Shown: piece by piece, positions 1 to 7,714 of the stretch
How positions within the stretch are numbered: the first letter of the stretch is position 1
Layout of the letters: every line of letters begins with the position of its first letter
The notes under the pieces: generated by a model
The model's database searches: none
What the model saw: the letters and a program-made list of their open reading frames with translations, nothing else
Told to the model about the DNA's origin: nothing
Origin: a virus
DNA length: 57,414 nt
Virus record (IMG/VR): IMGVR_UViG_3300037041_002697
Location: 1 to 57,414 of that record
Reading direction: 5' to 3' (one strand)
Program-made: the position numbers and the translations under genes

Positions 1-81
1 GAAAAATTAACGTACGTAGAATTAATTAAATACAAATTAGTGGCTTATTCACTTGATAACATAGTTTTGGCGGACTTGTAA
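1..81 (+). CDS. 3' end of tail-tip protein gene (continues from 57350 copy)
   Basis: This open frame gives the C-terminal 26 residues, ending ..VLADL then TAA, identical in frame to the end of the gene at 55047-57350 apart from one Ile/Val difference. It is the same gene seen a second time because the contig ends overlap, not a separate gene. Confidence 0.85.
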   Translation, partial: EKLTYVELIKYKLVAYSLDNIVLADL

Positions 82-145
82 AATGATTACCGACAAAGGC
101 AGAATTAAATATACCGTCTCAGGTATTGAGTATACCATCGATTTT
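1..145. repeat. Left copy of terminal overlap (circular genome closure)
   Basis: Bases 1-145 match 57270-57414 without gaps except for substitutions at 54 (t/g), 61 (a/g) and 106 (t/a). The copy holds the last 26 codons plus stop of the tail-tip gene and the first 21 codons of the next gene, so both reading frames run straight across the joint. The simplest reading is a circular or circularly permuted genome whose contig ends overlap. The three differences (two silent, one Ile/Val) look like strain variation, not sequencing error. Confidence 0.9.
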
Positions 146-1636
146 GATCGCTATTGGCAGACCTGGCAGGAAGTTCAACAGCGGATTCGGGGCATGATGC
201 AAGCGATTTCCGGGATTGTACAATACGCTGGATTTTATGACCAATCAGTGATTTCTGTCCTGCGCGATCACCTTTCAGGCGACTTGAAAATGCAACTCCA
301 GCATTGGTATGATGCAGTCAAGGATGGTACGAGTTTTAAATTTTGGCTGAATAAATACCTGGTGCTTTACCTGTCATTTGAACGCGGAACCAATACCCAT
401 GATGGTAATGCTATTACCTTTGTGCGCGCGGGTGCAGCTAATTACGAAAACATTCATACCGGCGAACTCGAAAGCGCAGCTACAAATATTCCACGCTTAG
501 TTGAGGGAAAGTTTACCGATACGGAAGGACTTTTGCGCGAATCGATAATGACTTCTCATTTAATTGCCAAATCAGAAGCATTGGATGATGTTTCTTGGGT
601 GGCTTCCAATGTTACCGTAACGGCAGATCAAGTAGTCGCACCCGATGGAACCACCACAGCTGATAAGTGCGTGGCAGGTGTTGGCGGTGGAACCTTAACG
701 TACGACACGGCAACGGCCTTTGGAACCAATAATGTAGCTTTCTCAATCTGGGCAAAGTCATTGCTGGGAACGGTTAGTTTTCAATTAAGCATTCAAAATA
801 CAGCCGGAACAGTCTTAGCCAGCACCACGATTACAGCCAATAGTGAATGGCAACGGTTTAAACTCGGTTACAAAACCGTTTCCAGTGTAGCGAATAATAT
901 TCGATTCAAGGTGCATCTTACTACCGAAGGATCGACCCTTTGGCTTTGGGGGGCACAAGGTGAACTTAGTCAATACCCCACCCATTACGTTAAAGACGGC
1001 GGAGCACGTGAAGCCGAAATTGTGTATTATGCTATTCCAACTTGGTATTCCGAAAGGCAATTTTCGATTTCTTTCTGGTATAAATCCGAATTTAATCAAG
1101 TAACGGGCACGAATAGAAGACTTTTAGCTTTTTATGCCACGACCAGTTCCTATGGCTACTTAAAACTTGACACCTCCGATCAACTTGCTATTGGCTGGGC
1201 GCGCAAAGATGCTGGTTATACCTTTGTTGATGCCTGGGCGATTGGATCAACTGTATTCGTCAAAGATACCTGGGTGCATATCTGTATGACTTGGGATACC
1301 TATACTGCCGATTCGCTGAAAGTTTATCTCAACGGCGTATTGAATCATACTTGCACGGTTCCTGAAATGGACATTTACAAATGTAATCGCTTATACCTGG
1401 GAAGTACCGCCACACCAACCGAAGGTGCTGACGGCGTGTTTGACGAAATTCTGCTGGAATCACGCGTGATTGATGCAGCGGAAGTACGTGCCAGGTATAA
1501 TCGGCAGTATTCATTTGGAATCGGACAGAATTACTTCCCCACCCTGCAACTCAGTGAAGGCACGTTTGAACCGTCTCCGCAGCAGGGAGCTGACACCTGG
1601 ACATTTAAAGGATTATTTAAAGAAGTTTTAACATAG
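83..1636 (+). CDS. Phage fibre protein with LamG/concanavalin A-like lectin domain
   Basis: This 517-residue protein starts directly after the tail-tip gene stop. Residues 1-110 are alpha/beta and probably attach it to the tail. Residues about 185-315 resemble the jelly-roll 'spike/fibre' domain found in many phage structural proteins, ending with a W-G-A-Q..YPT pattern. Residues about 325-475 are a convincing LamG-type lectin fold: QFSISFWYK at the start, VHICMTWD and VYLNG in the middle, FDEILLESRVIDAAEV at the end. Such domains bind glycans, so a role in receptor recognition is likely. There is no signal peptide, unlike several genes that follow. The first 21 codons are repeated at the right end of the window. 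Confidence 0.75.
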   Translation: MITDKGRIKYTVSGIEYTIDFDRYWQTWQEVQQRIRGMMQAISGIVQYAGFYDQSVISVLRDHLSGDLKMQLQHWYDAVKDGTSFKFWLNKYLVLYLSFERGTNTHDGNAITFVRAGAANYENIHTGELESAATNIPRLVEGKFTDTEGLLRESIMTSHLIAKSEALDDVSWVASNVTVTADQVVAPDGTTTADKCVAGVGGGTLTYDTATAFGTNNVAFSIWAKSLLGTVSFQLSIQNTAGTVLASTTITANSEWQRFKLGYKTVSSVANNIRFKVHLTTEGSTLWLWGAQGELSQYPTHYVKDGGAREAEIVYYAIPTWYSERQFSISFWYKSEFNQVTGTNRRLLAFYATTSSYGYLKLDTSDQLAIGWARKDAGYTFVDAWAIGSTVFVKDTWVHICMTWDTYTADSLKVYLNGVLNHTCTVPEMDIYKCNRLYLGSTATPTEGADGVFDEILLESRVIDAAEVRARYNRQYSFGIGQNYFPTLQLSEGTFEPSPQQGADTWTFKGLFKEVLT

Positions 1637-1663
1637 TATTTTATAATAAGAAAGGGCTATTTT

Positions 1664-2209
1664 ATGAAAAAATTGATGTTTATATTTCTTACATTCTGGT
1701 TAATTTCGCCTGTAATTTCACAGGATATTATTAGTAATGACGAAATCTTATCACAGCGAATTGATTTTGACTATTCAATTCGGGCGGGAGTTACTACGCA
1801 GTATGCTGCCAATCGTGACACCGTGACTATTTTAGGAGCACTTGATACAGTTGTTACCCGCTATTGGAAAAACAAAGGCGGAGATATGTCGGTACAATTT
1901 CAGATTAACAATGGAACAGCAGTCCGTTTATCAATTGAAGTTCAAGCCGCGAATGGTAGTGAAATATTTGCTGATTCGAGCTTTCAAACGCTATATTGGA
2001 TCCATTGGACAGGCAGTGATTTAGCACAAGTAAAAACGGCGGTGGATTCAGTAAGGTATACCGGCACAGCAACGTATAAAAAGACCATTCCGATTATTAT
2101 TCCACCGCTCGGAATTGATGTCTTTCGTATTCGCATTATATCAAAATCCACCTGTACCGGCACTCCCAAAATTCAGGGCATCATTCTCAAACGCTTAAAA
2201 GTTAGTTAA
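1664..2209 (+). CDS. Exported beta-rich protein of unknown function
   Basis: The 181-residue product begins with a classic Sec signal peptide (MKK, about 15 hydrophobic residues, VIS before QDI), so signal peptidase would leave Gln at +1. The mature part is beta-strand rich and has a single Cys (T-C-T-G) near the C-terminus. It lies 27 bases after the fibre gene and 14 before the beta-helix gene, in the same operon. I do not recognise a family. Virions assemble in the cytoplasm, so a signal peptide here is unexpected; the protein is more likely delivered to the periplasm or outside than built into the tail. Confidence 0.6.
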   Translation: MKKLMFIFLTFWLISPVISQDIISNDEILSQRIDFDYSIRAGVTTQYAANRDTVTILGALDTVVTRYWKNKGGDMSVQFQINNGTAVRLSIEVQAANGSEIFADSSFQTLYWIHWTGSDLAQVKTAVDSVRYTGTATYKKTIPIIIPPLGIDVFRIRIISKSTCTGTPKIQGIILKRLKVS

Positions 2210-2223
2210 ACGAGGTGAAAATT

Positions 2224-5200
2224 ATGCGACAATTCTTATTAATATTTTTAATAGTGTTTTTAGCTTTTGCCAGTTATGGGCAAAATACGACTACAATGAC
2301 TCCATTTCTGCATGTTATGAATACTTTAACGGCGGATTCAATCTGGGCGCGGGCGTATGGCAATTTAGCCACCAGTTTAGGATCAGCCAGTGTTATGGAT
2401 TTTGGCGGAACTCATGCCGACTCAGTCGATAATGCCACTGCAATTCAGGCGGCTATTACTTACGCTCAGGCGAATGGATTGCATACAATTTACTTTCCAT
2501 CAGGGAATTATTGGACAAGTCAAATTACTTTAAGCAGTGATGATTCATTAGCTTTTGTCGGACAAGAGGGAACTGTTATTCACAGTCTGGTAACATTTCC
2601 TGTGGATTATGCAACAGTGGCTTATTATAGAAGTATTTTCTACATTGTAGGGTGTGATTACCTCACTTTTGACAATTTGTCTTTCAATCTGGGAGCATCG
2701 ACAAAATTTCCAATGAGTTATATTTATCCAATTTTTGTTTATTCTTCCAGCGGGAATAACTTGCATTCAAAATATATTCGGGTGAAAAATTGCACTTTTA
2801 CCGATTGTGCAGCCATTGAATTTTGGGGGGCTTCCAGCGATACTTCCGTTTGGGGAGCCGATATTTCACGTAATAACTTCTTTCCTGCTGACACTTTAAG
2901 TGGTATTCAATTTTATACGTCAGGCTTTTTAGTGAATGTTACCAATAATAATTATTACGGAAACGACCTGGGACGGCAGTTTATAGTTGGTCAACCCACA
3001 AAGGCAATTATAACAAATAATAAAGTATATCGACCGGCGGATTCGGGAATTTATCTTAGTTCCCCAGATGTGTTAATTGCCGATAATTACATAGAAGCCT
3101 GCGGTAAAGATGGCATAAAAGTAATTCATTCACGTGGTTCAAATATAATTGTCAATAATAATATTGTTAACGGCGTTGGACGGTTAAATCGCGGTTCAAA
3201 TGTTGGCTATAACTTTGAAGCATCGCGGGTGGCAATGACTGGGAATATTTTTACAGCCGACACTACCAACGCCAGTGGTGATATTTGGTATTGGAAAACC
3301 CAACACGGCCTAAAGTTAGGAACTGGTACGGACTCCAGTCAATTTTCTAATAATCAATTTTACGGTGTTGGTTTATTAGGTGGAGCCAATGAAGGTTCCG
3401 GTGTCCGACTTAGTGTCAGTGTTACGGAATGTAAACTTTCAAATAATATTTTCACTGGTTTTGAATACGGAGTTGTCGGAATTGGAAATAATGTTAAGCG
3501 AATTTACCTGGATAACAATTATTTTTATGACATTCGCTTAAATAACATTCGTTTTGCCGATACTTATACAGGTATGGCAAATATAATTGTCAAAAATAAT
3601 ATCCATCGAGACAGTAATTATCCCATCATTGTAAAAAACGTGGATTCATTATTGATTGAAAGTGAATTTTCAACTGGCACGCAAGACAACTCATTTATTA
3701 CCGATCAAGGCGGGAATACTAACTTTGTTCAGCATAATAACGAACGAATGGGTAATTTAACCCTATTTAAAAATTTTCAAGCCAATTGGGTGGTGGTAAA
3801 CGACTCAATTCGAGTTGAGAAAACAGCTTTAATCAAAGGTAAAGTTACAACTAACGACTCATTAGCCAATGTTAAAGGTATCCGTACCGAAGGAATTTCA
3901 CTACTTAAAGGAACGGTTACCGCAAAAACTAAAGTAATAATAAATGATTCACTACGGGTGGAAGAAACCAGTTTATTGAAGGGAGCGGTTACTCTAAAAA
4001 ATGCCATCGACTTAAATCATGGTACCACCGGGGTTAAAATTACGAATAATTCAGATGGATCCTTGACTTTTCTCGGACTGGGAAACGGTGCTGATGAAAA
4101 TGTCACCATCGATTTAGACAGTAAAACCGATACGGTTTATGTTTCGAGTGGAACTGGAGCCAGTACTTTGCATTATGTTGGTACGATTTCAGGATCAACC
4201 GGACTTTCCACGCCCGGTAAAATTGTGGTCAATGATTCGTTACGCATTGGGGAAAATACAGTAAAAGATAATGTAGTTCCGTCATTATCACTCAAAGGGG
4301 ATGCTGATAGTGATCTTTCAGGTATAACGAAATCAATCTGCACCCTTACATTAGCGGGGAATGCTGACCCAACCCTGGCATACTGGAAATTATCAGCCAC
4401 TTCAGATCGTTTCTGGCTGGGGGGAGCGACTGACTATGTGACAATAACTCCATCAACTACCACGGGAATGTTAGTTCTGAATGCAGCTACAGCGGGGAAC
4501 TGGACTGGAATCACTTTCAGTGGAGCTGGATTCAACGATGTAAGTGATTATTGGATATACATGGATTCAAACACGTTTTGGCGGAAAGGTGGGGCACTTA
4601 ATACGACATCTAATATTAATACTACAGGCAATTTACAAGCGCAAAATGGCAACATAATAAATAATGCAACGGTTTCAGATGCTGAGAATCCTACCTACAC
4701 CCAAAAAGCTGATTTCGATTTAGATGCAGGTGTGGTTCAGGGATATGACTTAGTGCTACAGGCAACCTCAAACGCCAATCCTGCACTTGGAAAATGGTCG
4801 TGGACTAGTACCGGCGGATTAGGTTACTCATTTGATAAAACACTTTTTGCTGATGGCCTGCAATTAACCAACGGCCTAAAATCAAAATATGTTGATAGCA
4901 CTGGCGTTGACGGAATTGTAACCAATAACACCTTATCAAGTTTAGGCAGTTTCACTAAATTAGTCGTGAATGATTCACTCCGGGTTGAGGAAACCACTTT
5001 AATAAAAGGCAAAACAACGGTTAATGATAGTTTGGTAGCTGTTAAGGGTATTCGTACCGAAGGTTTAGCTTTCTTAAAGGGTAAAGCGATTATAAATGAC
5101 TCAATCCGTGTTGAAAGTACCTCACTTTTAAAAGGCAAAATTACTGGAAACGACTCAATAGTTACTTTAAAAGGCATTCGATCAGAAGGTTTAGCATTTT

Positions 5201-6108
5201 TGAAGGATAAAGCTGTTATTAATGATTCGCTTCGGGTTGAAAAAACTTTATTAAGTAAAGGTAAAGGAACTTTCAATGATTCCTTAGTTACAATAAAAGG
5301 ATTTCGTAATGAATCAATCTCTACGTTGAAAGGGGATGTAACTGCTCGAACAAAAGTAGTCATAAATGATTCTTTACGTGTAGAAGAAACGGCACTGATT
5401 AAAGGCGCTATTACAGCAAACAAAAAAGTAGTCGTAAAAGATTCGCTCCGCGTGGAAAAAACTAGTCTATTAAAAGGTAAATTAACCACCAATGACAGTC
5501 TGGTAAACATCAAAGGTATTCGTACTGAGGGACTGGCTTTCTTAAAAGATAAAGCAGTGATCAATGACTCCCTGCGAGTTGAAAAGACTGTCTTAATAAA
5601 AGGTAAATTAACCACTAATGATAGTTTAATAACTTTAGATGGTTTTCGCACGGAAGGTCAAGCCCTGCTCAAAGATAAAGCCGTTGTCAGTGATTCATTT
5701 CGAGTTAGATTAACATCAGTTTTTAAAGGCGTTATTACTGCTGCCGGGATAAATTCCAGTTCAGCAATTGCCACCACAGCAAATGCTGATATAACGACTT
5801 CCCGCTATTTTGTGCATAGTGTTGCGGCTACATTGACCGCTGCAACACCCGGAATCCAGGGAGATGCTCAATTATCGAAAGAAGTTAATGAAGTTTCAAC
5901 TGTGACAAACACCAACGATGCAGTTACATTGCCAAATGCCGCGGTTGGGCGGGAAATTTTTATTATCAATAATGGAGCAAATACGCTCGAAATTTGGCCT
6001 GCTTCGGGTGATAACTTAGGAGCGGGGGTTAATACGGCCACCACTTTAATTTCTGGAGCCAATATAACCTTTATAGCCTATGACACCACTAATTGGGAAG
6101 TTAAATAA
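2224..6108 (+). CDS. Giant exported parallel beta-helix protein with tandem NDSLRV repeats
   Basis: The ATG at 2224 follows gaggtg; an in-frame GTG at 2215 lies inside that ribosome site, so I prefer 2224 (1294 residues). A signal peptide (MRQFLLIFLI.., SYG|QNT) precedes a pectate-lyase-like right-handed beta-helix at about residues 50-500: an N-terminal DFGG..DNATAIQAAI cap, the FPSGNYW strand and many N-N-x-F/I turns. Residues about 520-595 and 915-1170 carry ten copies of a V-N-D-S-L-R-V-E-x-T motif in an LKGK/NDSL/KGIRTEG repeat. The last 110 residues are a compact beta domain seen at the ends of phage fibres. It could be a depolymerase-like spike, but the export signal argues for secretion. 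Confidence 0.75.
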   Translation: MRQFLLIFLIVFLAFASYGQNTTTMTPFLHVMNTLTADSIWARAYGNLATSLGSASVMDFGGTHADSVDNATAIQAAITYAQANGLHTIYFPSGNYWTSQITLSSDDSLAFVGQEGTVIHSLVTFPVDYATVAYYRSIFYIVGCDYLTFDNLSFNLGASTKFPMSYIYPIFVYSSSGNNLHSKYIRVKNCTFTDCAAIEFWGASSDTSVWGADISRNNFFPADTLSGIQFYTSGFLVNVTNNNYYGNDLGRQFIVGQPTKAIITNNKVYRPADSGIYLSSPDVLIADNYIEACGKDGIKVIHSRGSNIIVNNNIVNGVGRLNRGSNVGYNFEASRVAMTGNIFTADTTNASGDIWYWKTQHGLKLGTGTDSSQFSNNQFYGVGLLGGANEGSGVRLSVSVTECKLSNNIFTGFEYGVVGIGNNVKRIYLDNNYFYDIRLNNIRFADTYTGMANIIVKNNIHRDSNYPIIVKNVDSLLIESEFSTGTQDNSFITDQGGNTNFVQHNNERMGNLTLFKNFQANWVVVNDSIRVEKTALIKGKVTTNDSLANVKGIRTEGISLLKGTVTAKTKVIINDSLRVEETSLLKGAVTLKNAIDLNHGTTGVKITNNSDGSLTFLGLGNGADENVTIDLDSKTDTVYVSSGTGASTLHYVGTISGSTGLSTPGKIVVNDSLRIGENTVKDNVVPSLSLKGDADSDLSGITKSICTLTLAGNADPTLAYWKLSATSDRFWLGGATDYVTITPSTTTGMLVLNAATAGNWTGITFSGAGFNDVSDYWIYMDSNTFWRKGGALNTTSNINTTGNLQAQNGNIINNATVSDAENPTYTQKADFDLDAGVVQGYDLVLQATSNANPALGKWSWTSTGGLGYSFDKTLFADGLQLTNGLKSKYVDSTGVDGIVTNNTLSSLGSFTKLVVNDSLRVEETTLIKGKTTVNDSLVAVKGIRTEGLAFLKGKAIINDSIRVESTSLLKGKITGNDSIVTLKGIRSEGLAFLKDKAVINDSLRVEKTLLSKGKGTFNDSLVTIKGFRNESISTLKGDVTARTKVVINDSLRVEETALIKGAITANKKVVVKDSLRVEKTSLLKGKLTTNDSLVNIKGIRTEGLAFLKDKAVINDSLRVEKTVLIKGKLTTNDSLITLDGFRTEGQALLKDKAVVSDSFRVRLTSVFKGVITAAGINSSSAIATTANADITTSRYFVHSVAATLTAATPGIQGDAQLSKEVNEVSTVTNTNDAVTLPNAAVGREIFIINNGANTLEIWPASGDNLGAGVNTATTLISGANITFIAYDTTNWEVK

Positions 6109-6126
6109 CGAAGAGGAAATAAAATT

Positions 6127-6681
6127 ATGAAAAAATTATGGTTATTATTAATACTTTTAAGCCTGGTGACCGGTTGTTTTTCACAGCATAAAGTTGATTT
6201 AACAACAACTCCGCCAAGCGTGGTATTTCCGGGTCAAGTTAGTTGGAATTTTATTCATGCGTTTATGTTTAAGGAAGATACCACGATCACGCCCAATTGT
6301 GACGGCACCGGACTTTATGTCAAAATATTGGGAAAGTTTGTGACTGGTTTTGGCTTAGTAGAAAACGATGGATTTACTATTGCCGGAGACAGCATAACAA
6401 TTATAACGCCTGGTGATTATTATCTGATTTATAGTTATACTTTTTCTGGTTCAAATAATGCCGATTGGAAGATCGCAGTATTTAAGAATTCTGTCAAACA
6501 ATACGGAACACGGCGATCATCGACTTCTGGAAACTATTCCGGGGGAACCACGCCTTTTTATCTCTTGAATTTGGTAGCCGGGGACGATATTTCAATGAAA
6601 GTGGCAAATTTGACAGCGCCCGGAACAGATAATCCAACTTTTTCAAATGTTAATTTATTTATATATAAAATTCCAGAATAA
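6127..6681 (+). CDS. Putative lipoprotein with C1q-like jelly-roll domain
   Basis: The 184-residue product opens with MKKLWLLLILLSLVTGC; VTGC is a good lipobox, so Cys17 should be lipidated and the protein membrane anchored. The rest (TPGDYYLIYSYTFSG, then KIAVFKNSVKQYG, PFYLLNLVAGDDISMKV and NVNLFIYKI at the end) follows the strand order of C1q/TNF-like jelly rolls, folds that trimerise and bind ligands. The lipobox is clear in the sequence; the fold is inferred. Ribosome site gaggaaa. It sits 18 bases after the beta-helix gene. Surface display by the infected cell or superinfection exclusion are possible roles. Confidence 0.65.
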   Translation: MKKLWLLLILLSLVTGCFSQHKVDLTTTPPSVVFPGQVSWNFIHAFMFKEDTTITPNCDGTGLYVKILGKFVTGFGLVENDGFTIAGDSITIITPGDYYLIYSYTFSGSNNADWKIAVFKNSVKQYGTRRSSTSGNYSGGTTPFYLLNLVAGDDISMKVANLTAPGTDNPTFSNVNLFIYKIPE

Positions 6682-6719
6682 TATCGTTCAAAAGGAATCT
6701 AATAAACATAAGGACAGCT

Positions 6720-6992
6720 ATGAATGACAGGAATGACGAAACAAACGAAACCGAAAAAGACTGGGCTAAATCAAGATTATTTGTCATGAATGAATTAAAT
6801 CGGCATGTAAAATGTTTGGATGAAGTAGGTACTAAATTAGATCAAATTCTGGCTACTTTACAAGAAATGAAAATAAATGAGGCTCGGTTTACTACTGAAT
6901 TTAAAATTAAATCAGGTTTCTGGGGAATTTTAGGCGGCGCTATTTTAGTATTAATCGAATTGGTGTATCAACTTTTAAAAAATAAATTCTAA
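6720..6992 (+). CDS. Small coiled-coil protein with C-terminal membrane helix (XhlA/holin-like)
   Basis: The 90-residue product has a charged, helical N-terminal two thirds with heptad pattern (LDEVGTKLDQILATLQEM) and one C-terminal transmembrane segment of about 18 residues (WGILGGAILVLIELVYQLL) followed by KNKF. This layout is that of the haemolysin XhlA/holin-accessory family found in phage lysis cassettes. It begins a group of three small genes of which two are hydrophobic. A lysis role is inferred; no endolysin lies beside it. Confidence 0.5.
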   Translation: MNDRNDETNETEKDWAKSRLFVMNELNRHVKCLDEVGTKLDQILATLQEMKINEARFTTEFKIKSGFWGILGGAILVLIELVYQLLKNKF

Positions 6993-7026
6993 TTGTTTAA
7001 CAAATCTTAAAATTGAGAGGCTTAAT

Positions 7027-7314
7027 ATGAACAAATTATTATTAAAAATCGTGGCATTTCTGGCAACTTGGGATTCATTGCTGGAAGTTTTATTGAAATT
7101 TGCTCTGGACTATTTGGCTGATATTGTTAAAAATAAAATCACTCCACAAGGTCAGGATGCTGTAAAAGTGTTCTACGTTTTATCCAAAACACTCGGAACC
7201 CGCTGGGCACGTGATACTAAAAGTTCTATTGATGATACTTTAGTTAATCAAGTAAATACTAAATGCGAGCAAATTGCCATTGCAACTGGTTTTAAATTAC
7301 CCACAATTTATTAG
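7027..7314 (+). CDS. Small hypothetical protein in the putative lysis group
   Basis: A 95-residue protein with a hydrophobic, amphipathic N-terminal half (two helices around residues 3-35) and a polar C-terminal half. It has no clear signal peptide or family motif. The start follows gagagg in an operon of small genes with similar 10-35 base spacing. It could be a holin partner or a virion component; the sequence does not decide. Confidence 0.5.
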   Translation: MNKLLLKIVAFLATWDSLLEVLLKFALDYLADIVKNKITPQGQDAVKVFYVLSKTLGTRWARDTKSSIDDTLVNQVNTKCEQIAIATGFKLPTIY

Positions 7315-7328
7315 AACAGGAAAAATCT

Positions 7329-7709
7329 ATGTGGATTTATATTTTATTCGGATTTTTAGCAGGCTTTTTCAAGGCGATTCGGGATACGGTCAAAGACCAT
7401 TGGCCGCGGGCTATTTTCAATCAACTGCCTGAACCCTGGTGTGCCTGGTTCCGTTCCGATTGGCAGGATAAAAGACTACCTTATCCCCTAACCGATGCCT
7501 GGCATTTGGCGGATTTTTTAAGTTATATCTGCACTGGGGTATTTTTACGCCACTGGCATTTGTTAACCAGTATTGACTATTTTGTGCAAATCGCTATCAT
7601 ATTCTTATTATTTTTCGTAACAATGACCATTACTTTTCAGCTCTTTTATCATAAGATTTTAGTCAGAATATACGAAAAAATTTATACTCGATTTTTTATG
7701 GAGGCATAA
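7329..7709 (+). CDS. Integral membrane protein, unknown function
   Basis: A 126-residue protein with an N-terminal hydrophobic segment (WIYILFGFLAGFF), a Trp/Pro-rich amphipathic middle (about residues 25-55), a likely second segment around DFLSYICTGVFL, and a strong C-terminal helix (QIAIIFLLFFVTMTITF). His residues occur near the membrane segments (HLADF, RHWHLL). It lies between the small lysis-like genes and the glycosidase, with aggaaaaa before the ATG. A holin, spanin-like or membrane-remodelling role is possible but not shown. Confidence 0.55.
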   Translation: MWIYILFGFLAGFFKAIRDTVKDHWPRAIFNQLPEPWCAWFRSDWQDKRLPYPLTDAWHLADFLSYICTGVFLRHWHLLTSIDYFVQIAIIFLLFFVTMTITFQLFYHKILVRIYEKIYTRFFMEA

Positions 7710-7714
7710 AATAA

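Noticed and set aside
4824-5651. Long open frame of 275 codons on the minus strand
   Set aside because: It is the mirror of the NDSLRV repeat block; repeat codon bias keeps the opposite strand open. It has no ribosome site and would lie within a better gene.
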